Shown: positions 23,747 through 31,777 of the stretch, one piece after another
Numbering within the stretch: position 1 is the first letter of the stretch
Layout of the letters: each line of letters begins with the position of its first letter
Assembly (NCBI GenBank): GCA_046484325.1
Contig: JAWOJB010000036.1
Coordinates: forward strand, 1 to 31,791
Length of the DNA: 31,791 nt
Direction of reading: 5' to 3'
From: JAWOJB01 sp046484325
GTDB taxonomy: Bacteria; Actinomycetota; Acidimicrobiia; Spongiisociales; ZC4RG35
Notes under the pieces: generated by a model
Told to the model about the DNA's origin: nothing
Database searches by the model: none
What the model saw: only the letters and a program-made list of their open reading frames with translations
Position numbers and translations under genes: made by a program

Positions 23747-24346
23747 TCAGGAGGGGAGCGGCAGGAGCCCGGTCACGATGCCCACGGCGGCGGCGAGCAA
23801 TGTCAGCGTTCCACTCAGCACGACGGTGGCGGCCCGGCCTGGTGCCGGGGCGCCCTCCGACGAGGGTCGGAACACGATCGACACCGCCCAGGCCTCGAAG
23901 GTGATGAGACCGGCATAGGCGACGAGGGCCGGGAACGCCCTTGCCGGCGGCAGGCGCTCCTCTGCCTCGAGGAAGAACGTCGCTTGCACCGCCACGGCCA
24001 GCACAGCGAACAGGGCGCGGACCGCAGGTGCCCAGCGGGTTCTCCCGAAGGCGATCGCCCCGAGGAGTACCGATGGGATCATCACGCCGCCCGCGCCCAC
24101 ACCGAGCAGCAGCACGGAGAGCCCGCTCAGCCGCCACCAGCCCCTGCCGCCGGCCTCCCTCCGGAGGAACGCCAGTCCGAGCATCGCCCCGACGATGGCA
24201 GATGAGCCGACGATGAACCCGGTCCCGGCCCAGGTGAACTCGGGGTGGGTCGAGATGAACCGCATCCATCCGCGCATCGCCAGGCCCCAGGCGAGCCCGG
24301 CGGCGGCGCCACCAACGACGGGGTGGTGTCGGAACCAGGTGGTCAT
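23747..24346 (-). CDS. Multi-pass membrane protein, unknown
   Basis: A 199-residue, very hydrophobic protein with about five or six membrane helices, including GGAAAGLAWGLAMRGWMRFI, GFIVGSSAIVGAMLGLAFL, LLLGVGAGGVMIPSVLLGAI, ALFAVLAVAVQATFFLEAEE and TVVLSGTLTLLAAAVGIVTG. No catalytic motif is recognised. ATG 24346 has a poor ribosome site. It is divergent from the sigma-factor operon, with 275 bases between in which no further gene is evident. Confidence 0.65.
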   Translation of the reverse strand: MTTWFRHHPVVGGAAAGLAWGLAMRGWMRFISTHPEFTWAGTGFIVGSSAIVGAMLGLAFLRREAGGRGWWRLSGLSVLLLGVGAGGVMIPSVLLGAIAFGRTRWAPAVRALFAVLAVAVQATFFLEAEERLPPARAFPALVAYAGLITFEAWAVSIVFRPSSEGAPAPGRAATVVLSGTLTLLAAAVGIVTGLLPLPS

Positions 24347-24621
24347 CGAAGCTCACAGGGCGGGCCGGCCTGTGGCGGTCGACTCTTTGCGGGTTGCCGA
24401 TTCTCGAGTGCGCCCTCCCACAAGACTCCCGATCCGGCCGGCACCGGGGCGGCAGCGGTGACCAGCATGGCCTCGACGAGGAGGCCCCTCCAGCGGTGAC
24501 GTTGCATCTCGTGTTCCTCCCACATGGCGTGACGATCAACAGACGGTCGATGGCGGCGATCTGGGTGACGCGTGCCGTGCCACGTCACCCTCGGCACCCC
24601 CGTCGTTCGTCGGTTGGGCGG

Positions 24622-25173
24622 ATGACGACGCTCCAGTTCGCCGAATGGGTTGCCGCCGACGCCCGCCAAGGTGGGTGGAGTCACGCCGACGTGGACGCGG
24701 TCGTGGTCAGCCTCTTCCGCGACGAGGCGGTCAACCTCGTGCGACTCGCCCGGTTCTTCGTCGACGACCGTGACGCCGCCGAGGACCTGGTGCAGGAGGC
24801 GTTCATCCGCCTGGCCCGGTCGGTCCACCGCATCGACGACCCGTCCAAGGGCGCCGCCTATCTGCGCTCGATCGTCCTCAACCTCGCTCGCGACCACAAC
24901 CGGCGCGGTCTCGTCTCACTGCGCCATCAGATGCGGGGCGACCCCGTCCCGGTGCCGTTCGACGAGGAGATCGCGGTGCGCGAGGATCAGCGCCGGGTGA
25001 TCGATGCCCTTCGCACCGTGTCGCCGGGGCAGCGCAACTGTCTGGTGCTCCGCTACTACCTCGAGCTCTCGATCCCCGAGATCTCCGACACCCTCGGCAT
25101 CTCGGTGAACACGGTGAAGACCCAGCTACGGCGGGGGCTGGCCGCCCTCGAGCGGGAGCTCGGACAGCCATGA
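24622..25173 (+). CDS. ECF-family RNA polymerase sigma factor
   Basis: A 183-residue sigma-70 family factor. Region 2 covers about 30-95: LVRLARFFVDDRDAAEDLVQEAFIRLARSV, the core-binding helix. Region 4 covers about 125-180: LRTVSPGQRNCLVLRYYLELSIPEI, with the DNA-reading helix ISVNTVKTQLRRGLAALE. Regions 1.1 and 3 are absent, as in ECF (SigE-like) factors. ATG 24622 lacks a good ribosome site and could be leaderless. It directs transcription of an unknown regulon, and the overlapping gene encodes its likely membrane-bound regulator. Confidence 0.88.
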   Translation: MTTLQFAEWVAADARQGGWSHADVDAVVVSLFRDEAVNLVRLARFFVDDRDAAEDLVQEAFIRLARSVHRIDDPSKGAAYLRSIVLNLARDHNRRGLVSLRHQMRGDPVPVPFDEEIAVREDQRRVIDALRTVSPGQRNCLVLRYYLELSIPEISDTLGISVNTVKTQLRRGLAALERELGQP

Positions 25174-25793
25174 CCGCCTCGCTCGAACGCCAGCTCCACG
25201 ACGCCCTCCAGGCGGGCGCAGCCGTCACGGAGCCTGCCCCCGACCTGTTCGCCAGGGTGGCCGGGTCCATCGCCGAGGATCGGCGCCTGCGGAAGCTGCG
25301 GGTGCGGGTGGAGGTGGTGGTGCTGTTGGTCGTGGCGGCGATGGTGTCCGCCCTATGGGGAATGTCGGTGACCCGAGACGGGAGGTTGCTCATGCCCTGG
25401 TGGGCACTGGAGATCGTGGTGACGATGGTGCTGATCGGGGTGGCGCTCTGGCTGGGCCCGTTCATCAAGCGCTTCGGCAGGGCGTACGCAGCAGACGTGT
25501 TCCGGGCCAATCCCCGCACCGGCAAGTCGTACATCCTCCTGACCGACATCGTGTACTACCTGATCTTCATCAGCTACATCATGTTCACGAGCCGGTTCGA
25601 GCCCGACACGGGGTGGTCTCACGTGGTCGGGGCCGATCAGTTGCAGGCTGCGGTGTTTCGCCTGGCCGGCATCCTGCTCATCATCGGTGTGCTCCACGGT
25701 CTCAACATCGTGATCATGCCGGTGCTCGGCCGGCTCTTCTCGCTGAACCGCAGGCTCGACGCCCTCAACCGCGACGATGGCATCGATGGCTGA
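25170..25793 (+). CDS. Membrane protein coupled to the ECF sigma factor, possible anti-sigma
   Basis: A 207-residue protein in an ATGA overlap with the sigma gene. Residues 1-45 are cytosolic and helical (LERQLHDALQAGAAV, then PDLFARVAGSIAEDRRLRKL), the position and look of an anti-sigma segment. No HxxxCxxC zinc motif is present. Four membrane helices follow (about 50-70, 83-103, 125-145 and 170-195). The coupling makes an anti-sigma role likely but unproven. Confidence 0.7.
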   Translation: MTASLERQLHDALQAGAAVTEPAPDLFARVAGSIAEDRRLRKLRVRVEVVVLLVVAAMVSALWGMSVTRDGRLLMPWWALEIVVTMVLIGVALWLGPFIKRFGRAYAADVFRANPRTGKSYILLTDIVYYLIFISYIMFTSRFEPDTGWSHVVGADQLQAAVFRLAGILLIIGVLHGLNIVIMPVLGRLFSLNRRLDALNRDDGIDG

Positions 25794-26061
25794 GGCATCG
25801 GAGAGGAGGGAGCGTCCGGGCTGGGAGGTGGTGCTCGTGGTGGGCCTCCTCCTGGCGGTGCTGGGCTCGGGGGTCGTCGCCGTGACCGTGTTCGGGCTGG
25901 AAGTCGGGCCTCCGGCCGAGCCCTCGGCCCCGCCGACGGCGGTCGCTGTCGACCTCGACCCGCTCCGCCTCGCCCTCGGGTGGGGCCTGGCCGGCGTCCT
26001 CCTCGCCGTGGCCATGGGGATCATCGTCACGACCGACTGGCGGGGGCCCGACGTAGATTGA
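25777..26061 (+). CDS. Small two-helix membrane protein
   Basis: A 94-residue protein from ATG 25777; ATG 25786, overlapping the previous stop, is equally possible. Two hydrophobic helices (VVLVVGLLLAVLGSGVVAVTVF and ALGWGLAGVLLAVAMGIIVT) flank a Pro/Ala-rich linker. The function is unknown. It ends inside the left arm of a terminator hairpin and completes the sigma-factor operon. Confidence 0.6.
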   Translation: MASMAEASERRERPGWEVVLVVGLLLAVLGSGVVAVTVFGLEVGPPAEPSAPPTAVAVDLDPLRLALGWGLAGVLLAVAMGIIVTTDWRGPDVD

Positions 26062-26096
26062 GCAACGGCGTGGCCATGGCCCACACCGTTGCTCAA
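26058..26096. terminator. Bidirectional hairpin terminator
   Basis: An 11-bp perfect inverted repeat: TTGAGCAACGG at 26058-26068 with its complement at 26086-26096, with inner GTGG/CCAC pairing. The left arm contains the stop codon of the plus-strand gene; the convergent permease gene ends at 26114. Confidence 0.8.
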
Positions 26097-26113
26097 CGAA
26101 CGGCCGGGCGGAC

Positions 26114-26911
26114 CTACGCCGATGCCCCCGAGTAGTGGCGGACGCCGAACCGCCAGAACAGCCGGCTGGTGACCGCCACGACGATGGTGATGAGCAGGAG
26201 CAGCGCCAGTGTGGTGGGGGTCAACCTCCCGGTGAGCGCCTCGGCGGGGACGGTGATGGCGACGCCCATTGGGACGATCACCGTCAACACGGCCTGGAGC
26301 CAGGCGGGATAGACCCGGATCGGCCACCTGCCGGCGTCGTAGAGGCCGTTGAGGAGCCCGGCCATCTCGTCGACGTCGATGAGCCACACCGCCGTGGTGG
26401 TGAAGGCGATCCAGACGCAGTAGAGGATGACCGCCCCGCAGACGAGCACGAAGCCGAACGCCAGGGCCCCGGCCGGTCCGACCCGGTCGCCCAGCCCAGA
26501 CAGCGCCCAGCCGAGGACGATCACCCCGATCACGATGTCGACCACGTTCCAGAACCGGAGCTGTCGAGTGGAGATGAAGATCTGCGAGTCCACCGGGCGC
26601 ACCAACGCGAAGTCCAGCTCACCCTCACCGACCTCGTGCATGAACGTGTACATGTTCGGCAGCACGAACGTGCCCATCACGCCCCCGAGCAGGATGTGGA
26701 CGCCCAGCACGGCCAGCAGCTCGGGCTGGCTCCACCCCTGCAGGTCGAGAGTGTGGGCGAATACCAACCGGATGGCCACGATGCCGGTCACCAGCCGGAC
26801 ACCCGACTCGACGACCTGGAGGACGAAGTTGAGCCGGTACTGGACCTCGTACTCGGCGCCGAGGCGCCAGTGGATGAGGGCAACCTTGAGCGAGTGGGTG
26901 AACCGGCTCAC
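26114..26911 (-). CDS. ABC-2 type exporter permease (DUF990 family)
   Basis: A 265-residue permease with about six membrane helices. It begins VALIHWRLGAEYEVQYRLNF and has VLPNMYTFMHEVGEGELDFALVRPVD, a motif typical of DUF990 / ABC-2-like permeases. GTG 26911 overlaps the stop of the preceding permease (GTGA). It would pair with that permease as a heterodimer driven by the ATPase at 27713-28717. The substrate is unknown; relatives are linked to drug or lipid-linked export. Confidence 0.85.
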   Translation of the reverse strand: MSRFTHSLKVALIHWRLGAEYEVQYRLNFVLQVVESGVRLVTGIVAIRLVFAHTLDLQGWSQPELLAVLGVHILLGGVMGTFVLPNMYTFMHEVGEGELDFALVRPVDSQIFISTRQLRFWNVVDIVIGVIVLGWALSGLGDRVGPAGALAFGFVLVCGAVILYCVWIAFTTTAVWLIDVDEMAGLLNGLYDAGRWPIRVYPAWLQAVLTVIVPMGVAITVPAEALTGRLTPTTLALLLLITIVVAVTSRLFWRFGVRHYSGASA

Positions 26912-27708
26912 GAGCCCACCGCCGTGAACCTGCGGATCGCCCGCCGCCACACGAGGGCGATCGCCCCGCCGGACACAGCGATCCAGACGAGTTGGATGCC
27001 CAGGCCCGTCAGGATCTCCCGGGTGTCCAGTTGCCCGATGAAGACCTCGATCGGGAACTGGAAGCTCCACTTGAATGGCAGCCAGTCGGAAACGGTCCGG
27101 ATCCATGCGGGCATGACCGCCATCGGAACGAGCCGGCCGGAGAACAGCAGCTCGAGGGCGATGAACACCTCGACCAGGGCCTGGGCCCGGGTGGTCCAGA
27201 AGCTGACCAGGCCGAGTCCCCACAGCAGGTTGAACCTGATCACGTACCCGGCCCAGGCGGCGACGAAGAAGGTCATCAGCTCGAATGGGCTCGGGGAGAT
27301 CTCGGGGCGGAACACCACGAAGAGGAAGATGGCGACCGGGATCCACAGGGTGATCCAGATCACCTTTGCCCCGGCGAACCCGGCCAGGTTGCGGTGGTAG
27401 GGGTCCACCGGGTGCAGCAGGTCGTTGCTGATACGTCCCGAGCGCACCCACCAGTCCCAGGCCCCCGGGGCGAGTGCCAGGTTGAAGACCCGGACCAGCG
27501 TCCAGATGATGTAGTACGAGGTGAACTCGTCGACCCCGTACCCGTTGATGGGTCCCGAGGCCTCCGCCACCGTCCGCCACACGATCAGGTAGACGATCGG
27601 CTCGATGAGGAACCCGAGGACGCTGATGAACGCCGCCCCCCGGTACTGGGCCTGGCGCTGCATCGAGACCCGGGCCTCGACGAGGTAGACGGGGAGGAGA
27701 TTCCTCAC
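26908..27708 (-). CDS. ABC-2 type exporter permease (DUF990 family), second
   Basis: A 266-residue permease with about six membrane helices: LPVYLVEARVSMQRQAQYRGAAF, LGFLIEPIVYLIVWRTVAEA, then GRISNDLLHPVDPYHRNLAG, a motif paralogous to the GELDFALVRPVD segment of its partner. GTG 27708 lies four bases after the stop of the ATPase gene, whose end supplies a GAGGT. The two permeases are ancient duplicates encoded side by side. Confidence 0.85.
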   Translation of the reverse strand: MRNLLPVYLVEARVSMQRQAQYRGAAFISVLGFLIEPIVYLIVWRTVAEASGPINGYGVDEFTSYYIIWTLVRVFNLALAPGAWDWWVRSGRISNDLLHPVDPYHRNLAGFAGAKVIWITLWIPVAIFLFVVFRPEISPSPFELMTFFVAAWAGYVIRFNLLWGLGLVSFWTTRAQALVEVFIALELLFSGRLVPMAVMPAWIRTVSDWLPFKWSFQFPIEVFIGQLDTREILTGLGIQLVWIAVSGGAIALVWRRAIRRFTAVGS

Positions 27709-27712
27709 GAGG

Positions 27713-28717
27713 TCACGACACCTCGGAGGGCGCCCCGTCCCGATCGGCATCGCCGGAGGCGAAGGTCTTCTCGATCACGTCCTCGATCGGCGGGTCCTCG
27801 ATGCTCAGATCCTGGACGTCGAGCTCGGCGAGCAGCCGGGCGGCCACCCCGGCCACCCGGTCGCGGGGAACGGTGAGGATCGCCTTCCCGCCCCCGGACT
27901 CGACGACCGTCCCGAAGGTGGACAGATCGGGGAGGTCCCCGAGCGCCGTCACGGTGATCGTGCGTGCCGCGCCGAAGCGATCGGCCAGGCTGGCGAGGTC
28001 CCCATCGAACAGCAGCGCCCCGTGGTGGATGACGATCACCCGCCGGCAGAGGGCGGTGACATCCGCCATGTAGTGGCTGGTGAGCAGGATGGTGGCGCCC
28101 TCCTCGGCGGCGTAGTCGGCCACGAACCGGCGGATCCGCTTCTGCATCGACAGGTCCAATCCGAGTGTCGGCTCGTCCAGGAAGAGCACGGGTGGAGCCG
28201 GCAGCAGGGCGGCGAGGATCTCGACCTTCATGCGCTCGCCGAGTGACAGGTTGCGGACGGGCTTGGTGAGCAGGTCGTCGACGCCAAGCAACTCGGTGAA
28301 CCGCTCGCGTCGGCTCCGATAGTCGGCATCGCCGATCCGGTACATCGCCCGTCGCACGTCGAGCGAGTCGGCCACGGGCAGGTCCCACTGCAGGCTGTTG
28401 CGGTTGCCCATCACGAGGGCGACCCGGCTCAGGAACTCGGGGTCGCGTTCCCACGGCCGGAACCCGATCACGCCGGCGTCGCCCCCGGTCGGGTAGAGGA
28501 GGCCCGAGAGCATCTTGAGGGTGGTGGTCTTGCCCGCCCCGTTCGGCCCCAGGAAGCCGACGACCTCCCCCGGGTCGAGTGAAAAGGTGACCCGGCGGAC
28601 GGCCTCGACCTGGCGGTACTCGCGATGGAACAGGGCCTTGACCGAGTTGGCGAAGCCCTCTTCCCGCACCGGGACCTTGAAGGTCTTGCTGAGCTGGTCG
28701 ACAGTCACCGAGGCCAT
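27713..28717 (-). CDS. ABC exporter ATP-binding protein
   Basis: A 334-residue ATPase, longer than the 230-250 typical for a bare domain because of a C-terminal extension of about 90 residues. It shows Walker A GPNGAGKT, Q-loop MGNRNSLQWDLPV, signature LSLGERMKVEI, Walker B VLFLDEPTLGLD and switch LTSHY. The signature reads LSLGE rather than LSGGQ, normal for the ABC-2-linked subgroup of DUF990 systems. First gene of the exporter operon. Confidence 0.93.
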   Translation of the reverse strand: MASVTVDQLSKTFKVPVREEGFANSVKALFHREYRQVEAVRRVTFSLDPGEVVGFLGPNGAGKTTTLKMLSGLLYPTGGDAGVIGFRPWERDPEFLSRVALVMGNRNSLQWDLPVADSLDVRRAMYRIGDADYRSRRERFTELLGVDDLLTKPVRNLSLGERMKVEILAALLPAPPVLFLDEPTLGLDLSMQKRIRRFVADYAAEEGATILLTSHYMADVTALCRRVIVIHHGALLFDGDLASLADRFGAARTITVTALGDLPDLSTFGTVVESGGGKAILTVPRDRVAGVAARLLAELDVQDLSIEDPPIEDVIEKTFASGDADRDGAPSEVS

Positions 28718-28792
28718 GGAGGTCCGATCTTCACCGCGTCGAGGATGGCAGCCTCGGGCCCGGGATGCCGAGGGTTTCTGTTCGAGGCGCCT

Positions 28793-29542
28793 TCAGCGGA
28801 CGACCACCTCGGGTGGCTCGATCTCATGTGGCTCGGTGCCCTCGGCCACCGAGTCGATCTTGTAGGCCAGCGACGGCGCCGCATCGACTCCCCGCCGGCG
28901 GAGGTAGACCTCGGTCCAGTCGCTCGGTGGGATCATGACGTGCCAGGCGATCGTCATCTCCCAGTCCTCGGAGAAGTAGGCGTAGTGGGAGACGACGAGC
29001 AGGGTCGACACGTACTCCGGGTCCCACACCGTCGCTTCGGTGATCCCGAGCTCGGGGTGCTCGGCGGCTAGCCACTCGGTCCACAGGTCGAAGTACGGTT
29101 CGGCATCGGCCGCGCGTTCGCCGGCCATCGGGATGATGGGGATGGTCCGGACCTCGGCGACGGTGTCGTCGCCGAGCGTCGCCGTGATCTCGACGGTGGC
29201 GGTCGTCTCCTCGGTCGCAGGATCCGGCACGACCCACACTTCACCGACCGTACCGGCCGAGAGCTCGACCGGGACGATCTGCTCGACCACGGCCTGGTCG
29301 GCGGTGGCGGCGATCGTGACCGGCCCGGCGACCCCCTCGACCTCGACGAGGAATGAGACCCGCTGGCCCGGGATCGCCGCCCGCACCTCGGGGGGCTCCT
29401 CGGGCGGCGACACGACGAGGGCGAGTTCGCCGGCGTCGGTGTTCGGCGGAGGCGAGCTGGGAGGCGAAGAGTCGGAGCCGCACCCCGCCAGCGAGGCGAG
29501 CATCGCGACCATGGTGAGCACGATGATCGTGCGAGATGCCAT
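28793..29542 (-). CDS. Lipoprotein of unknown function
   Basis: A 249-residue lipoprotein. ATG 29542 follows AAGGAG at seven bases. The lipobox SLAGC gives C21, then a Ser/Pro-rich linker. The middle looks like a beta-sandwich (VSFLVEVEGVAGPVTIAATADQAV and later VEITATLGDDTVAEVRTIPI). The C-terminal part, WTEWLAAEHPELGITEATVWDPEYV, then LVVSHYAYFSEDWEM, has Trp-rich segments ending VYLRRRGVDAAPSLAY. No known enzyme motif. Situated 75 bases before the exporter ATPase start in the same direction, so it may share its transcript. Confidence 0.75.
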   Translation of the reverse strand: MASRTIIVLTMVAMLASLAGCGSDSSPPSSPPPNTDAGELALVVSPPEEPPEVRAAIPGQRVSFLVEVEGVAGPVTIAATADQAVVEQIVPVELSAGTVGEVWVVPDPATEETTATVEITATLGDDTVAEVRTIPIIPMAGERAADAEPYFDLWTEWLAAEHPELGITEATVWDPEYVSTLLVVSHYAYFSEDWEMTIAWHVMIPPSDWTEVYLRRRGVDAAPSLAYKIDSVAEGTEPHEIEPPEVVVR

Positions 29543-29701
29543 CGGCAACTCCTTCTTGGTCCCCCGTCTTCGCGCCGCCAAGGGTGCGGTGCCAGCGGCA
29601 TTCGACCCGAATTGGTCCATCACCGGGTTGCCGGTCGCCGGCCATTGTCCCCTGGCAGCCAGCGACCGGTCGGCGCACCCTGGACCGGAGGAGGGGTGCC
29701 G

Positions 29702-30370
29702 ATGCGTCCAGGGTCGATCATCGTGGTCTGCGGGCTGGTGGCGGCGGCCTGTTCGGCCGAAGGCTCCAGCCCGACCGCCCCGGAGGCGCCATCGGTGACG
29801 TCGACGGTCGCGCCCACGACCGTCACGACCGGCACCACGACCACCACGCTGCCGACCACGACGGTCTCGGCAGACGACGATGTCGTCGACATGGGCGAAC
29901 CGCCGTGGCGACTGACCCCGCTCGACCCGGGTGCTGTAGAAGAGGTCTACTTCCTCGAGTGGCGAGACGAGGCCGGGGCTCCGGAAGCGTGCCCGCTGCT
30001 GGTGTTCGCCGATCTCGGCGCCGAGGCCTCGGGCGCCCGGGCCCGTCGTGCCGCCAACGAGGGTGAGATGCTGGTGGCCTGGGACCGACCGTCGGGGCCG
30101 GGACATGATGCCATCAGCGATCCGTGCGACGACTGCGGTCGCGGAGCCGTCGGCCTCGGCACCTGGCAGGCGGCGGTGTTCGAGGACAAGCCGGTCACCC
30201 GGCGATGGGACGACGGCAGCCGGGCACGCACGTTCGAGGGGACCTACGGCATCGAGGCGTACATCGAGGTGGCGGGGTTCGGGTGCTCCTACTGGTTGTG
30301 GTCCCACCTCGGCGAGGAGCACCTCGATTACCTACTGTCACAGCTCCGGCGCGTCGAGGGCGCCCCCTGA
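29702..30370 (+). CDS. Lipoprotein of unknown function
   Basis: A 222-residue lipoprotein. ATG 29702 follows GGAGGAGGGG. The signal peptide ends VAAAC with C17, followed by a long Thr/Ser/Pro linker. The mature domain has six further cysteines, with CPLLVF, DPCDDCGRG and FGCSYWLW prominent, and may be disulfide-bonded. The domain is not recognised. Its last 33 bases overlap, on the opposite strand, the end of the TetR gene; convergent overlaps of this length are uncommon. Confidence 0.75.
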   Translation: MRPGSIIVVCGLVAAACSAEGSSPTAPEAPSVTSTVAPTTVTTGTTTTTLPTTTVSADDDVVDMGEPPWRLTPLDPGAVEEVYFLEWRDEAGAPEACPLLVFADLGAEASGARARRAANEGEMLVAWDRPSGPGHDAISDPCDDCGRGAVGLGTWQAAVFEDKPVTRRWDDGSRARTFEGTYGIEAYIEVAGFGCSYWLWSHLGEEHLDYLLSQLRRVEGAP

Positions 30371-30916
30371 CAGCCCCCGGTCCAGCACGTCGAGCAAGAA
30401 GTCAAAGCTCTCGTCGACCGAGAGGTCGATCCCGAACCCGGCCTCGAGCTCCAGCAGGGCGAACCCGTGCAGGGCGCTGCGGAGGGCACGGGCGGCGTGG
30501 ACGGCGCCGTCGCCGGCATACCCGTATCCAGCGAGCACTGCCAGCACCGGGCCGAGCACGGCGGTGCTGCGCACGTCCCACTCGGCATCGTCGGGGTGGG
30601 CGACCTGGGCGAGGCGATAGGCGCCCGGGTGCCGCCTGGCGACGTCGAGGTAGGCGTGGGCGACGGCCACCAGCGCCTCCCGGCCCGACCTGCCCATCGC
30701 CGCCGGGCCGCAGGCGGCCGCCAGTAGGTCGATACCTCGCAGGCCGACGGCTCGCTGCAGCCCTTCGATCCCGTCGACGTGGTGGTAGAGGGACGGCGGT
30801 CGGACGCCCAGCCTCTCGGCAAGTGTCGCCAGGGTGAGTGCCTGCCCGGCAACGGTGTCGACGAGCTCGGTGGCGGCGTCGATGACCTGATCGCGGGTCA
30901 GCCCCCGGCGCGGCAT
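30338..30916 (-). CDS. TetR-family transcriptional regulator
   Basis: A 192-residue repressor. The N-terminal helix-turn-helix (about 5-50) shows TRDQVIDAATELVD, then LTLATLAERLGVRPPSLYHHVDG, the classical TetR recognition helix. The C-terminal ligand domain contains HPGAYRLAQVAHPDD and ALHGFALLELEAGFGID, typical of the WHG-type TetR C-terminal domain. It starts in an ATGA overlap with the upstream hydrolase gene. It probably represses the promoter at 31748-31777, regulating the hydrolase and itself. Confidence 0.9.
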   Translation of the reverse strand: MPRRGLTRDQVIDAATELVDTVAGQALTLATLAERLGVRPPSLYHHVDGIEGLQRAVGLRGIDLLAAACGPAAMGRSGREALVAVAHAYLDVARRHPGAYRLAQVAHPDDAEWDVRSTAVLGPVLAVLAGYGYAGDGAVHAARALRSALHGFALLELEAGFGIDLSVDESFDFLLDVLDRGLSGGALDAPEL

Positions 30917-31713
30917 CAGGCGGCTTCGAGGAGCTCGAGGAGGACCGTCGCCACCAGGCCGGGCTGCTCGACGTGGGGGTAGTGGCCGGCGCCCGGCACC
31001 ACGAGGCCTCGGCCTCCGAGTCGTTCGGCGAGCGATGCCGCCTCCGCCGAGGGATCGGCGAAGTGGTCGTCGGCGTCCCCGAAGACGACGACGCTCGGCA
31101 TCCGGAGTGTGCCCATACGCTCGGTGATGCCCGCCCGGGACGCGACCAAGGTCTCCCGGACCGCGCGGCGCCGTTCGGGGTCATCCAGCATCTGGCGAAT
31201 CCCGGCGGTCTCCCGATCGAGGTCGGCCGGGACGATGTCGTGGTACCAGCCCCGGTACAGCCTCGCCCAGATCCCGGCGGCCCACCGCCCCCGCAGCAGC
31301 CCGGAGATGGCGAGCCGCTGCATCCGGCCCCGGAGCGACTCGTCGGCTTCGAGATGGGGACTGATCAGGGTGATGGAGCTGAAGGCGTCGGGCCGGTCGG
31401 CCGCCGCCCAGACAGCGGCGGCGGGGGAGAAGGAGCAGGCCACCACGGCCGCCGGGCCCGCGCCTAGCCGATCGACGAGGCCGACCAGGGCCGCGGCGGT
31501 CTCGGCCACCCCGTATGAGCGGGCGGTCGGCGAGTCGCCGTGTCCGGGCAGGTCGGCGATCACCGCCCGGTAGCCGGCTTCGACGAGCGGCGGCACCAGG
31601 AAGCGGTGCTCGGTGCGGAGGTCGCCGGCGCCGGGCAGGAGCACGACGAGCGGCCCATCACCGCCGCTGTCGTCGAAGGCGAGCGGTGGGGTGGTGCGAG
31701 GCGTTTCTGCCAC
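30916..31713 (-). CDS. Alpha/beta hydrolase with altered nucleophile elbow
   Basis: A 265-residue enzyme of the alpha/beta hydrolase fold. GTG 31713 follows GGAGGATC at eight bases. Strand VVLLPGAGDL holds the oxyanion region and ADLPGHGDS the conserved loop. The nucleophile elbow reads ACSFSP, with S94 where G-x-S-x-G is expected, so both glycines are replaced (Ala and Ser). The acid (D213 or D216 in FGDADDHF) and histidine H244 (GAGHYPH) are present. It may still be a hydrolase with a modified elbow. First gene of a two-gene operon with the TetR regulator, which may respond to its substrate. Confidence 0.85.
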   Translation of the reverse strand: MAETPRTTPPLAFDDSGGDGPLVVLLPGAGDLRTEHRFLVPPLVEAGYRAVIADLPGHGDSPTARSYGVAETAAALVGLVDRLGAGPAAVVACSFSPAAAVWAAADRPDAFSSITLISPHLEADESLRGRMQRLAISGLLRGRWAAGIWARLYRGWYHDIVPADLDRETAGIRQMLDDPERRRAVRETLVASRAGITERMGTLRMPSVVVFGDADDHFADPSAEAASLAERLGGRGLVVPGAGHYPHVEQPGLVATVLLELLEAA

Positions 31714-31747
31714 GGGTCGATCCTCCGAGCTGGGCTATGTTCAGTAG

Positions 31748-31777
31748 ATCATAACCTAAGACTATTAGGTTAGTCAA
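31748..31777 (-). promoter_or_regulatory. Promoter with an embedded TetR operator
   Basis: Read on the minus strand: -35 TTGACT (31772-31777), spacer of 18, -10 TATGAT (31748-31753). Between them lies the perfect palindrome TAACCTAA, five bases, TTAGGTTA (31752-31772), overlapping each box by one or two bases. RNA should start near 31741, leaving a leader of about 28 bases with the ribosome site. The promoter is close to consensus and AT-rich in a GC-rich genome. A TetR dimer on the palindrome would block polymerase, so the hydrolase-TetR operon is probably autoregulated. Confidence 0.8.
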
